Below, piece by piece: positions 1 through 11,439 of a stretch of 51,249 nt of DNA; position 1 is the stretch's first letter; every line of letters begins with the position of its first letter. A model generated the notes under the pieces. That model was not told the origin of the DNA. It did no database searches and saw only the letters and a list, made by a program, of their open reading frames with translations. This DNA comes from Acanthamoeba lenticulata (taxonomy: Eukaryota > Discosea > Longamoebia > Acanthamoebidae). The DNA is taken from contig NAVB01000790.1 in the NCBI GenBank assembly GCA_002179805.1, positions 1 to 51,249 of the forward strand. Reading direction: 5' to 3'. A program made the position numbers and the translations under genes.

Positions 1-45
1 GTCGCACCCTTGCGAGGGCGCTTGGTAATGATTGCAATCGTGCAG

Positions 46-496
46 TTATCCGCCTCCTCAGTCACCACGAGGTGGCGCTGTAGGACAGCAGCCTTACCTG
101 GCCTATGCGCGCCAACCACCTTCTCCCTTTCTCACGCCCTACCTCCAGCTCTTGGACGCAGAGCGACAGGTTCCCTGCCTTTCGCTTCAGCTGGCGCTGA
201 GTTGGAGCACTCACGGTGATGCGCGCTCAGGTGGTGCGGATGAATGACGAGAGACGGACGAGGGAAGCCCGGCTGGGGGACGTCGACGAAGCTATCACCA
301 ATGCTGAGATCCGGCTGACCAAGCGAGAGATGGCCATCGCAGCCATAGAGGCCAGAGTACGTTGCCTTGTGTTGCCCGCCGGATTGCTTGATCAGCTTAT
401 CTGGCGCGTGATGGCTCTCAGGTGGCGCGAATAGAGGATACGATGGCCGCCATAACATCAGGAGTCTTGCTCGACACAGCGCCTTCTACAAAATGA
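46..496 (+). CDS. 3' end of a Pro/Gln-rich coiled-coil protein (5' part outside the window)
   Basis: Only the last three exons are visible: 46-169, 231-356 and 422-496. The first is entered in phase 2 from an exon beyond the left edge. The visible part starts with a Pro/Gln/Tyr-rich stretch (LAYARQPPSPFLTPYLQLL) and passes into a charged heptad-like helix (RRTREARLGDVDEAITNAE, then IEARVARIEDTMAA), ending in a short tail before the TGA at 494-496. Both introns have GT donors and CAG acceptors and keep the frame through the helix, which supports the joins. No family is recognised. A coiled coil at the C terminus suggests an oligomerising or scaffold protein, but this is inference. It is followed 149 bp downstream by the alpha-galactosidase gene on the same strand. 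Confidence 0.6.
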
Positions 497-645
497 AACA
501 CAGAACAGCTTTTCTTCTTGACTTGGTTGTTGTACGCGGGAACCTCCGCGCACGATAGGCCCGGACCAGCCAATCGCGCAAGGCCCGCAAGTGCTTGCCA
601 GTAGCTGCGTCATTTGGTCATTGTGCACCACACCGCGCATACACG

Positions 646-2477
646 ATGAGGCTCGGGTTGTTGGTTTATGTCGCTGCGTCGCTTCTCCTGGCCCTGGCTT
701 TCAGTGCGGGCGTAGGCGACGCACTGAACAACGGGCTGGGCCGCACTCCCCAAATGGGGTGGAACAGCTGGAACCGGTTCGGCTGTGGCATTAACGAGCA
801 GCTCATTCGCGAGACCATCGACGCTCTTGTTTCTTCGGGTCTTGCCGCTGCTGGCTATCACTACATCGTACATTGCTCCCCGTTCTTCTCCCTTCTTTCG
901 TTTTTTTTTTGTTTTAACTTGTGTGGTCCTGTCACTCTTTGTCATAATATGAGCGAAGAACATGGACGACTGCTGGGCTGGCTGGAGGGACGCGTCCGGT
1001 TTCATCCACCCGGACAACAACACGTTCCCCAACGGCGTGCGGCCTCTTGCTGACTACGCACACTCCAAGGGCCTCCTGTTCGGTCTCTACTCTGACGCTG
1101 GCGAGAAGACTTGCGCCGGTACGCCTGCACAGAGCAGTCATTGCGAGAATGATTGCAGTTGGCCAACCGCTGGCACGTCATGCACAGGACGCCCGGGTTC
1201 GCTCCACTACGAGAAGAATGATGCCGCCACCTACGCTTCGTGGGGTGTGGACTACCTCAAGTATGACAACTGCTACAACGACAACATCAGCCCTCTGCAG
1301 CGTACGCATTACATGTGTCCCTCTCCTGTCCACTTCTCGCCTCACAAGCCGGATCTGCTGCAGGCTACCCCGTCATGAGGGACGCGCTCAACGCGACCAA
1401 CCGCCGCATCTTCTATTCGCTGTACCACAACTCCTCGACGGCCCCGCGTTTGCGCAATGACCACATGTGGTTAACGCCGCTTCTGTTCACGATGGCAGGT
1501 GCGAGTGGGGCGTGGACAATCCGGCCACCTGGGCTCCTGAGGTGGGCAACAGCTGGCGTACGACCGGCGACATCTCGGCGCACTGGGACAGGTACGTCAC
1601 ACATGATCACGATGACGACGTAAGCGCTCGTATCGACTCATGGAGGGCACTTGCAGTATTACGAGCCGCATCGACCTGAACGACGCCTGGTGGAAGTACG
1701 CCGGGCCCGGTGGCTTCAACGATCCCGACATGGTGCGTGTTTCTCGCGTTGCGCAGAAGGCCTCTTTGCTTGAGCTGCTAAGGCATGTTGTGCTGTTTGC
1801 GGCTGCAGCTCGAGGTGGGCAACAATGGCCTCTCGCAAGTCGAGCAAAAGTCGCACTTCTCGTTGTGGGCCCTCGCCAAGGCGCCGCTCCTCATCGGGTA
1901 CGTGTTACCCTTCTCTGCACTTCGTGACCCCTTGTGACTGGTCTCACCGCGCCGTCTGTGCGTGCAGATGTGACATCCGCAACCTGCCCCGTGAGACCTT
2001 CGAGATCTTGACCGCCCCCGAGGTGATCGCCATCAACCAGGACCCGCTGGGCGCTCAGGTTCGTTCGGCGCCGGTGATCCCTCGCTTGCGGCCTGCCCCG
2101 GTAGACCACGGCCTCACTTGACCTCTCACCGCTGTACAGGGCCACAAGGTGTGGAACGCCTCGTTCCACGACGCCACCATCGAGGTGTGGGCCGGTCCTT
2201 TGGCCAACGGCGACATTGCGGTGCTCACGTTCAACCGCGCGTCCGTTCAGGCGACCATTCCTGGTGTGTTGTGAACTCCTCTCTGACCGTCTTGCACTGC
2301 GACCACTCATCCATGCTGCGTGCTACAGTGAGCTGGTCAGCGCTGGGCCTCACGTCGGGCACTAGGAAGATCGTGCGCGACTTGTGGGCAAGGAAGGACC
2401 TCGGCACCTACAACAACGGCTTCAACACCTACGTGGAGCCGCACGGCGTTGTCTTCACCCGCCTGCGGCGCCCGTGA
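646..2477 (+). CDS. Secreted alpha-galactosidase, glycosyl hydrolase family 27
   Basis: Hydrolyses terminal alpha-galactosyl residues from glycolipids or polysaccharides, in a lysosome/phagosome or outside the cell. Ten exons (646-867, 959-1118, 1188-1301, 1364-1421, 1499-1591, 1657-1732, 1809-1897, 1968-2058, 2140-2263, 2329-2477) join to 391 aa. The start chosen is the Met before a typical signal peptide ([15 protein letters not shown]). GH27 landmarks run in order: [41 protein letters not shown] with the nucleophile Asp near residue 154, [19 protein letters not shown] with the acid/base Asp, [16 protein letters not shown] and INQDPLGAQ. The C-terminal beta-sandwich region ends RLRRP. Length matches plant and protist enzymes (about 360-410 aa). 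Each junction restores a conserved motif, so the model is strong. Signal peptide plus function suggest a role in digesting food bacteria or algae. Confidence 0.95.
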
Positions 2478-2551
2478 ACGATTGGCTTGTTTTTTGTCCA
2501 TTAAAAAAATTAATTATTTTTCTTTTTCATTTTATTGCGGTGACGCACAAG

Positions 2552-4082
2552 ATGGAAACGAGAGGGGCGGTCGCGTTGGTCGGGCTGGCCGAGGTGCAGG
2601 AGGCGGCAAAGCGGATCGCGGGCAAGGCCCACGTGACGCCCGTGCTGACCTGTGAGACGCTTGACCTCCTTGCCGGCCGGCAGCTCTTCTTCAAATGTGA
2701 AAATCTTCAGAAGGTGTGTCCCTCGCTCGACCGCGGTCTTGCTTGCGGATGGCTCAAGTGGCAGCTGCTTGGGTTTGTAGGTGGGTGCGTTCAAGATACG
2801 AGGAGCGACGAACGCCGTGTTCAAACTGACGGACGACGAGGCGCGCAATGGAGTCGTCACGCACAGCAGCGGCAACCACGCACAAGGTGCCTAAAGGTCC
2901 ACTAACACACGACTGCGGTTCCTTCTCATGCGTGCGTCTCTGGCGGAGCGCAGCTCTCGCTCTTGCCGCCAAGATGCGGGGCATTCCGGCCTACATCGTG
3001 ATGCCCCTCTCGGCACCAGCCGTGAAGAAGCGTGCTGTGCTGGGCTACGGCGCGCAGGTCATCGACTGTCCCACCGTCGAGAGTCGGCAGCCCACAGGTT
3101 GGTTTTACTCCCCCCCTCGCCAAAGTGACTGCTCCTCGAAGGGAGCGATCGGCTCATGAAGGATCTTGCACACACTGCAGCTGACAAGATCGTTGCTGAA
3201 ACCGGGGCCGCTTTCATCCACCCCTACAACAACCCGGTAAGACGGCGGGCATGCCCGCCCCTGAGAGATGGTGACCCAACAGCTCACGCTCGTGAGAATC
3301 GACGCTTGGACGTGCAGGACATCATCGCGGGCCAGGGCACCATCGCGCTCGAAGCGCTGACACAAGTGGAGGATCTCGACGCGATCATTACCCCTGTGGG
3401 CGGTGGGGGCATGGTATACACATGTGCCCTCAGGCCCCGGGTACCGGGTGTGGCGGCTGACCTGTAGCCAAAAACACCGACCGTGATGTGCGCAGATGTC
3501 GGGTGTGGCCATTGCCGCCAAGGCGCTCAAACCCGGCATCAAAGTATTTGGTGCCGAGCCCCAGGACGCCGACGACGCTTATCGGTATGCTCCTTCGTCC
3601 GTACAGTCAAGCCTTCTCGGGTGAGGAAATGTTGATCTTTGCCATGGTCATCGTCTTCGATCTGCGCACGCAAGATCGAAGGAGGCCGGCCAGTTGTTTC
3701 CGCAGACGGGGACAGCGACCATCGCCGACGGCCTCCGCACGGGGCTGGGCGACCTCACATGGCCGGTGATTCGCGACCTCGTCGACGCCATCTACACCGT
3801 CTCCGAAGACGAGATCAAGGCCGTCATGCGGTGCTGAACTTCGCGTCCTGCCTCAGGAGGCGCGTGGCTTCTGCTCACTACGGCTTTCTTGTCGTTTTTG
3901 TTGTGCGTGTGTACGGGCGCAGGCTCGTGTGGGAGCGCATGAAGCTCGTGGTGGAGCCCAGCGGTGCTGTGCCCCTGGCCGCAGTGCTGAGCGACGCCTT
4001 CCGCGCGGCCAACCCCGACGTGCGACGGGTCTGCATCGTTTTCTCTGGTGGCAACGTCGACCTCGACGCTTGGCGGTGGTGA
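2552..4082 (+). CDS. Serine racemase / threonine dehydratase-like PLP enzyme (fold type II)
   Basis: Eight exons (2552-2713, 2781-2886, 2954-3097, 3181-3236, 3318-3413, 3496-3584, 3675-3830, 3923-4082) encode 322 aa, the usual size of serine racemase and of short catabolic threonine dehydratases without ACT domains. Seen in order: FFKCENLQK, then the PLP-lysine segment [14 protein letters not shown], the serine-loop [28 protein letters not shown], the GGGG phosphate-binding loop, [31 protein letters not shown] and near the end SGGNVDLDA. The enzyme would interconvert L- and D-serine and/or deaminate serine or threonine to keto acids in the cytosol. Sequence alone does not separate the two activities. 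The start follows an A/T-rich leader and is only 74 bp after the galactosidase stop. The last exon is read straight to TGA without a further intron; its last few residues are less certain. Confidence 0.92.
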
Positions 4083-4300
4083 TTGGAGTGATCCGCTCGA
4101 CTGTGCCCTCCTCGCCCAAGGTAAGAGAAAAACACAATTTCTCAACACATTTTCTTTACCGCTAGGGCACTGTGGCCAATCGGGAGCGACTTCCAAGAAC
4201 GGACACGCCTTACCTTCTTCGTCCGTAGCGACAGTTGAAAGCTAGAACTCGAGCTGCTGTTGTGTGTGGGGCACATCTCTTGAGAGGAGGAGGAAAAGGG

Positions 4301-4320
4301 GAGAGAGAGAGAGAGAGAGG
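4301..4320 (+). repeat. (GA)n simple repeat in the leader of the CBS/RS/PH gene
   Basis: An almost uninterrupted run of GA dinucleotides ends 4 bases before the start codon at 4324. It probably lies in the 5' untranslated leader. It could be a purine-rich promoter or leader element; no function is shown by the sequence. Confidence 0.8.
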
Positions 4321-4323
4321 AAG

Positions 4324-7300
4324 ATGGCGAACGCGATTACCGATGAGCAGTATGTGAGAAACCTCGAGAAGGAGGTGCAGCTCCTGCGCATGCTCAAGGA
4401 ACTCGAGCTCAAGCGTTCCTCGACGGGCTCTCCCAACAACACCAACAACAACGCCGGCGCCGATCGTGAGAAGAAGCTGGCACAGATGCGACGCGGCCCG
4501 CGTGGCAAGAGCGAGAGCTTCTATGTCATGCGCACCAGCAGTGGCAGTTCGGGAGGCAGCGTCGACAAGCGGGACGGCTACCGCGGCGCCCTGGGCGCCA
4601 CCACGGGAGGGAATCGTTGGGGGAATAATAACAACAACAACAACGAGAAGGCTCGCACGTCATCGAGCCGCTTGGACAAGGCCGATGGAAGGGGGCGTGA
4701 CCGCGACCGCGACCGCGGGGACGACGGGGAAAGGAGGAAGCGCGGGGCGAGCCTCGAGCGCAAGCATCGCGGCGGGAAGGGCGGGAGGGACCGCGACCGC
4801 GGGGACGACAAGTACGACAGGGAAGCCGATCATCCGCGACAGCGGCCGGCCCCGCTGGACCGGCGCAACACCACCACCACCGTCGCCGATTACGTCCACA
4901 GCAAGGCCGCTCGCGATCAGCCCCGCCCCGTCGATTTGTGCACGCCGCTCACCAACTTGCTGGAGGAGACTCCCGCCGACGCCCTCGCCACGGATCTCAT
5001 CATCGTCGAGTCCACCGAGTCCGTGGAGACCGCCCTCCAGGTTAGGCCCCGGCCCCCTCCTGCCGCGCTCATCTTGCTCTTGATGTTGACCCATGAATCC
5101 AATGAAACAGCTGTTGGCCGAGTTTCGCTTCACTTCGGTTCCCGTGCGCACCAGCGACGGTCGAGTGGAAAAGATGATCGACATCTACGACGTCAGTACG
5201 TGGACCCTTCTCGCACTCGAGTTCTTCTTGTTCCCTAAGAGCGGCGAGGGGCTGACTGAGCTTGGCGGCCTGTTTGTCCCAGTTGCGTACCTCTTGACGA
5301 GGGCCCTGCAGGCGTCGAAGGAGGACCTCCTCTCGAAGATGGGGGAGATCATGACCCTCCACACCGTGCAGGATGTGCTCAACAGTACACGTCCTTTGAT
5401 CCACAACTCTCCTCACGTCCAAGGCGACTAAACCGACTCCACACACGCACATTCACACAGGTATCTCCAAGTACAAGCCCTCGTGGCAGCAGTGCAGCGT
5501 GGGCCTGCGGGACCCGCTGGCCTCGATCGTGAAGGTCCTCAACAAGGAGATCCAGCAGTTCCCTCTCGGTACGGCGGCTCAACATCTCTCTTCTTTTTTT
5601 TGGTTTTGATCCTTTAAACTCGCGCTCATTCTCCTTCTCTCCCGCCAGGACCTACAGGCAATGGCGGGAAGGTCATTAAGCAAAGCTCCCTCCTGTGGTT
5701 CCTCAAGCAGAACTCGAAGAAGTACATGAGCACTCTCCGCGGTACCAGCGTCAACTACCTCAGGTGGGCCTCCAATCCTCCCCCCCCAACCCTCTCCCAT
5801 TGGCCACCCCTGGGCTCGCGACTTTCAAGTGGACCTTTTCGTGCTGACCGCGGCGGCCACCATCGATATACTATCTATAGGTACCTGACCACAAATTCGA
5901 CAATGGCGTCCAAGAACACCAAGGTGGTGGAGCTGCTGACCCTGATGGTGAAGAAGAAGTGCCCCATGATCGCCATCACCGACAACTCGGGCGCGCTGCT
6001 CACCACCTTTAGCTTCTCGTGCCTCCGCGTACGTTGTGGACCCATCGATGCCGCTGCGGTCTTGCCGCTTCTCTCACCTCGACGCTGCACACACACAGGG
6101 CCTGACGCGCTACAACTGCTCGACGCTGGACATGAACGTGTTTGAGTTCTTTGAGCTCACCAAGGTACGATCGACTCGAGATGGCTCGAGCGGCAGCGTT
6201 GGCGTGCTCACGCACAGACATTACACACAATGGTGTCGCTGCAGCAACCGGTGCCGGCGCCCATCTACTGTATCCCCAACACGTCGGTGGACACCGTGAT
6301 CGACCTGATGAACGAGAAGCAAGGCGAAAACGGCGTCTGGGTCGTCAACGAAAACAAGGTTGGCCCTTTTGTGTGATCCCTCTTTATCCCCCGCTCGAGT
6401 GGTGGCCTCACGCGGGACAACCTTGACGGGTCGGGACGCCAGGTGCCGCTGGAGATGCTTCACTGCACAGATCTCATCCGGTTCCTCCTCTTGAAAGAGA
6501 AGAAGCAGCGCGAAGACCTGGAGGAGAAGGACGACTATGACGAAGATTGGGACCGTGCGTGTCATCACCATCACCACCACATGCGCGCACAACGTGGACG
6601 AGCCACTGATGAGGCCGTGGGCTTGCAGGGCGGGGCGCCAAGGGACGGACGGTGATCCCCAACTACGATGACGACTACGACAGGAGGGGCAGGCGGAGCC
6701 GTAGCTCTTCCCGCGGACGGCACAGCCGGAGCGCGAGCCGCAGCCGCAGCAGAAGCTCGAGCCGCGGCCGCCGGACGCCGAGTCGCAGCCGAAGCAGGGA
6801 GCGAGGTGGCCGGCGCGACTGGCGTAGCCGCAGCCGAGGCCGAGGAGGGGACAGGAGCCGCAGTCGCAGCCGGGACCGGGGCGGCCGCGGGGGCGGTAGG
6901 CGCTACGGCAGCGACAGTGATGAGGACTTGGCCGTCGTGCCAGCTTCGCGCGGCGGGACGGTCGGGCGGGCCTCTCGGGGCAACTCGAAACGGGGCCGCC
7001 GGTACGAGGACGAGGACGGCGTCTTCGAGGACGGCCACTACGATGATAGGGACGACGAGGGCGTCAACGGGAAGAAGAGAGCGCCAACCGTTGGGACCAA
7101 CGAAGAGGGCACCGTGTATCTTACCCACCAGGGTTGGCTCTGCAAGAGGAGCCCGGCCTTCCACAAGAAGTGGCAGAGAAGATGGTTCGAGCTTCGCGGC
7201 AATGTCCTCATCTACTTTAAGGACGCCAAGGTGCGTCATACATCCCTCCAAACCACCCTGTTTGACGCGCCGCTCACAAACTGAAACAGGACAAGTCGGA

Positions 7301-7541
7301 GGCATGCGGCTCTATCATGCTCAACAACCAATTCGAGGTCGAAAGCCACGACAATGAGTTCGCCATCAAGATGAGCAAGAGAACCTACAACCTCCAGGTA
7401 CGAATGCACAACGACGTACCAACTTGTGCTCATTTGCTCCCTCTCACCCTCGTCGGCTGCTTGGTCTAGGCTGCCACTGAAAAAGAGAAGAGCGACTGGC
7501 TAAACATCCTGCAGCGTGTGAAGCAGCAGCCTGAGCCCTGA
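4324..7541 (+). CDS. Four-CBS-motif protein with RS-rich linker and C-terminal PH domain
   Basis: Twelve exons (4324-5040, 5111-5195, 5283-5384, 5461-5568, 5649-5763, 5881-6028, 6099-6164, 6218-6358, 6443-6554, 6629-7230, 7290-7397, 7470-7541) give 791 aa. Residues 1-45 form a short coiled coil, followed by Asn-rich and Arg/Asp-rich disordered sequence to about 200. Residues 210-530 carry four CBS-like motifs (for example SVPVRTSDGRVEKMIDIYDV, CPMIAITDNSGALL, ENGVWVVNENKVPLEMLHCT), as in SNF4/AMPK-gamma-type nucleotide sensors. Next comes a region of about 110 residues rich in Arg-Ser dipeptides (6660-6960), like the RS domains of splicing factors. A PH domain closes the protein (GWLCKRSPAFHKKWQRRWF, then LQAATEKEKSDWLNIL). 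Adenine-nucleotide sensing by the CBS part and lipid or protein binding by the PH part are family inferences. All junctions preserve frame and domain continuity. Confidence 0.85.
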
Positions 7542-7802
7542 TGGAAAGATGAGCAGAAGTTGAAGATAGAAGAAGAAAGCTGTGTTTTCTTGGCTTGTCT
7601 AGCTGGATCAAAAAAACACGACCTCATTGACAAACGGGTTGCACGAGTCGGCTGCCATTCCCGCTCTTGGCTGCCAGACTTGCTTACGAAGGACAGGAAA
7701 GACGGACGACATCCGAGTAGGTTTTAGGCTGGAGGTACTTGAGGCCGCAAGACAGCACTGTATAAAGAGCCGCTGTGGCCGCCTTGGCTCTTCACTAACA
7801 AC

Positions 7803-8161
7803 ATGGCGCAAAACCAACGTAGAGGCTCTATCCAAGGACTCCAGGATGCTCTTGAGAAGGGCATGGACATCCGTGGTATCGTGAAACACCTCTTCTTCTA
7901 CTTGTGCTCTCTCTTGTTCTCGTTGTTGACTCCAGTGTGCTCTGCGCAGTTCCCAAGGAGGTGGTCAACCCGGACATGAAGGTGGACCTGGCCAAGGCAC
8001 GGTCCTTCCCAGTTGACACGGGGAGCAAGAGCGGCCTGAAGGAATACAACTCGCGACTCAACATGCACCCCGAGAAGGACACAGTGCAGTACCGCAAGGG
8101 ACCTGACGACAACAAGAAATACCGCGGCAGAGAAGACCTGTTCGCCAACCAGGAGGATTAA
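7803..8161 (+). CDS. Small hydrophilic protein of unknown function, 94 aa
   Basis: Two exons (7803-7875 and 7950-8161) join in phase 1 to a 94-residue protein. It opens with a short predicted helix (GSIQGLQDALEKGMDIR) and continues with a charged, Lys- and Asp-rich stretch ending GREDLFANQED. There is no signal peptide, membrane segment or Cys motif. I recognise no family. The intron has a GT donor and a GCGCAG acceptor, codon use is like that of neighbouring genes, and an AATAAA lies 159 bp after the stop, so it looks like a real short gene. It converges on the Tul1-like gene, whose stop lies at 8343. Confidence 0.65.
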
Positions 8162-8319
8162 GAAGAGAGCGAGGGGGTGTCAGCTTGCTTCTTTGTCCTC
8201 CGTTACAAAAAAAAAAAAGAAGACTTCTTGGTATATATGCATTCTCCTCCTTCGTCTTGCTACCTCTCTGCTCGCTCGCAAAGGTGCTGCCCTCCGCGTG
8301 TGCGAAGCGGAGGAAAGCC

Positions 8320-8325
8320 AATAAA
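8320..8325 (+). promoter_or_regulatory. Candidate polyadenylation signal AATAAA
   Basis: AATAAA lies 159 bp after the stop of the small 94-aa gene, in the 181-bp gap between two converging genes. The canonical hexamer and its position fit 3' end formation; cleavage sites are not visible. Confidence 0.5.
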
Positions 8326-8342
8326 TAAGTCCCCAAGGGTCA

Positions 8343-11280
8343 CTAGGGGTACGGCAGGGGCCGACGACATGTTGGACACTCCATTTTGAATTCCTGGTGG
8401 AGCCATTGAACACACACACACAAATGGTCAGCCTTACCTGCAAGAGGGAAGGGAGAGAGGGAGAAAGGTGGTCGTGCCATCCACTGCTCCAGGCAGTTCT
8501 GGTGGAACAGATGGTTGCAGGGCGTCACCATGTAGTCTCGCTCGTTGGGCAGCACCACACTCATGCAAATCACGCACTCCTGGCAGACGAGGCAAAAACC
8601 ACAGTGGCCATGTCAACAGCGGCCCACTCGGCTCTATGCGAGACGCTGCGGAGAAGATGAGGTCAAGAAGGAGGCCGTGCGCACCTTGGACTCGCCTTGC
8701 TCGGTGTCGATATGTACAGGTCGCTGGTAGTCGTACTTGTCGGGCAGGAACTGTGCCGTGCCATTCGCCACCACCACCTTCAGCGTGAGCTATGGCTGCA
8801 GCTGCTGGGGAGGGAGTTGCAACGTACCCGACGGGGGAGGAACCAACGGGGACCCAGCAGGTCCTGGGTGAAGAGGACAAACACCTGCAGCAGCAGATAC
8901 CTGCTCGCGCCCCACCACGCACGATTCCAGTCAGGCGCTGCCTTTTACACCACACACGGTCGGCGTCGAGGAAAAGAATTCAGGGGCAACGTACGCGGCG
9001 AGCCACGAGAGCAGGTCGTAGTTGGGCTGGACGTGCAGGAAGTTGTATGGGCACCCGTAAAAGTCTGCAGGCAAGCGTGATGACGTGAGTCACGTGGGCC
9101 CGGGGTGGGGGGGGGGCGACAGGGAGGGCAAGAGGGTGGAGGGAGGAGCGTACACATGGGGATGCATAATCGGGTGAGGGTCATGCCGATGACATACTTC
9201 TTGAGGAGGGCGTTGCGGTGAAACTGGGTGGCGTTGCAGAAGATCTGCGGGATCCAGATGGAGTAGAGCATGAAGAGGCCCAGGTAGAACATGCCGTGGA
9301 AGTAATACACCACCACGAACCCCGTGAAGATCACCGTGTCTGTGTGTTTGGTGTGCATGGGTTCATCGCCCCATGGCCAAGGGGTGAGCTCATGAAGAGG
9401 CCACGACGGCGGTGACAGGGACCGGCGGTGACGTACAGAAGCGGACGTAGAGCTGGCCGAGCTTGCGTCGGACGGCGCGCCATCCGGCGGCAAAGGTCTC
9501 CGGATTGCGGGCCTTGAAGATGAGCAGCAGGTACCGCATCTCGAAGATGGAGAAAAGTACAAACTTGAAGAAGGCCGCCGTGGCATACGGGTTGAACACC
9601 GACTCTGCGATAAATAAAAATAAAATAAAATAAATATGATGCAAATAAGAATACATAAACACATAAATAAGGCCAGACGACGCACCAATGACGATGCCAG
9701 CGGTCAGATGGATGAGGCACAAGTAAGAGTCCATCACGGCCTGGGCGCCGATGGTGAGGAGGGACACCTTGGCGACCGCCTATAGGAAAAGGCCGCGTGA
9801 CTGTCAGTTACATGATAAAATCAAATTAAATCCATAAATAGAAAAAAGAAAGCGGCGGGAGAGAGGACCGATTGCGTGTTGGTGGCCTCCATCTGCTTGA
9901 TGAGAAGAAGAATTTGAATGCACGTGACGAAGGTGACCATGATGACGTAGTTGGTCGCCTTCCGGTAGTAGGTGTCGAACTGGATGGAGGACACCTCGGC
10001 CACGAGCACGGCATCACAGTTGGGGCTGTGCATGATGCCCTTCACGTCCATAATTGGCTTCGCCACGTCGTCCTCGTCTGCACGAGACAGACATGGATAA
10101 CGTGTCAGTAAAGCGCAATCGATCGAGCGATTGACGACTTTAGCGCACCACTCGTCCTGGCCGCCTTGTCGAGCTGGAAAGGCGAGGGCTTGGCCTTGAA
10201 CAGGATTTGGAAGTAGCACTGGTTCGCCAACGCAGCCGCCGCGGGCGAGCTCGCGTTGCTCGCCGCTGAATACCACGCAAGTGAGACTAAGCCTTGAGGA
10301 GAGACGCTATGAGGGGCGTGTGCACACGAACCAGCAGCGAGAAGTTTGGGGATGGTGGCCGCCTGAGCGATGGCGTCATGCACGGTACTGTCGTTCTTGA
10401 GCGAAAGCATAAAGTCGTGAATGATGGGCGTCATGCTGCTGAAGATAGAAACGTCAGCAGTGAGGAGAGATGAAGGAGAAGGAGGAGGGGGAATGGGTAC
10501 TGCTTGGACTGGAGCGGGTTGGCGATGAGGAAGAGATCGCCGGGGCTCGAGAAGTAGAGCCCCTGCAGCACAAAGTGCTGCGTCTTGTCCGTTGTCCAGA
10601 TGCCATTGCGCAGCACCATCTCGCCCTGGTGGTGATGGAGATAAGGCACAACCCTTGGTAGCACCGAGCAAAGGGCGGTGCGCAGCGACAGCGGAGGCGC
10701 ACCTGGACAACATCGATGTTGTGGAGCGGCGTGGGCTTGTTAATGATCTGAAAAAGGAGATGGCCTGATCTTTCGGTAAAGTCGAACAAGGGCCTGGGCC
10801 CTGGTGTGTTTTCCGTGGGTGCCCCAGCTGCTTCTGCCTCTGCAGCAACTGCCTCCTTTTCATCTTCAATTGGTGCCTTTCGATAACCAACGCTCTCCCA
10901 CACACCTAAAAACGCAACAACGTGACACTTACGTCAGCAAGCTACTGGCGTGGTCAGACGTTGAGAGAACGAAGGGCACCCTTGTAAAAATCGGAAATGT
11001 TCCGTGGGGGCTTGAAGTTGAAAACGTTCGAGTAGTTCAGGCTGTGTCGCTCTCGTTCAATGATTTCCAAAAAGTCCATCGTCTGTTCAATCCAAATAAA
11101 TCAATCAATCAATCACCCAGCAAAATAATAAGTTAAAAATGAAGCGTGGATGTGCGTGCAGCGTACGCCAGGTGGGGGAGATTCTCCAGCAGGGACGCAG
11201 AAAGCGATAGAAGAGAGATAGGCAAGGCAGAGAATGAATAAAAGGGGCCTGCAGGCGTTTGCTGGTCGGCGTGACGGCAT
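8343..11280 (-). CDS. Tul1/FLY-type multispanning transmembrane RING E3 ubiquitin ligase
   Basis: Fifteen exons on the minus strand (11280-11167, 11082-10980, 10905-10703, 10625-10501, 10438-10332, 10265-10149, 10077-9869, 9779-9686, 9604-9437, 9339-9154, 9064-8995, 8900-8828, 8789-8685, 8579-8478, 8393-8343) give about 608 aa. Start: Met at 11280 before a signal peptide (LLFILCLAYLSSIAF). A luminal region follows (ISDFYKGVWESVGYRKAP), then several hydrophobic helices from about residue 315 (YVIMVTFVTCIQILLLI; VVVYYFHGMFYLGLFML) with the family motif YFYGCPYNFLH, and a C-terminal RING (CVICM, CNHLFHQNC, CPTCRRP). Yeast Tul1 acts in Golgi/endosome membrane-protein quality control; plant FLY proteins are relatives. 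The RING is interrupted by an open 84-nt in-frame segment (8394-8477), best read as a GC-AG intron; if translated, it would insert 28 residues between the sixth and seventh zinc ligands. The exon-5 acceptor could be 3 bases further in. Confidence 0.85.
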
Positions 11281-11439
11281 TTTGGAAGTGAAGAAAGATA
11301 AGGTGCAAGGTTCTCGTGAAGGAAGGGGTATGGGGCTGGATGTTGGAATGGATGAAAGCAGGTGAAGTAGGATGGAAGTTTTCTTTTGCTGGAAATGTCC
11401 GCGGGACTGCGACGTGGCTTTTATTATTTCTTTTTTTGT

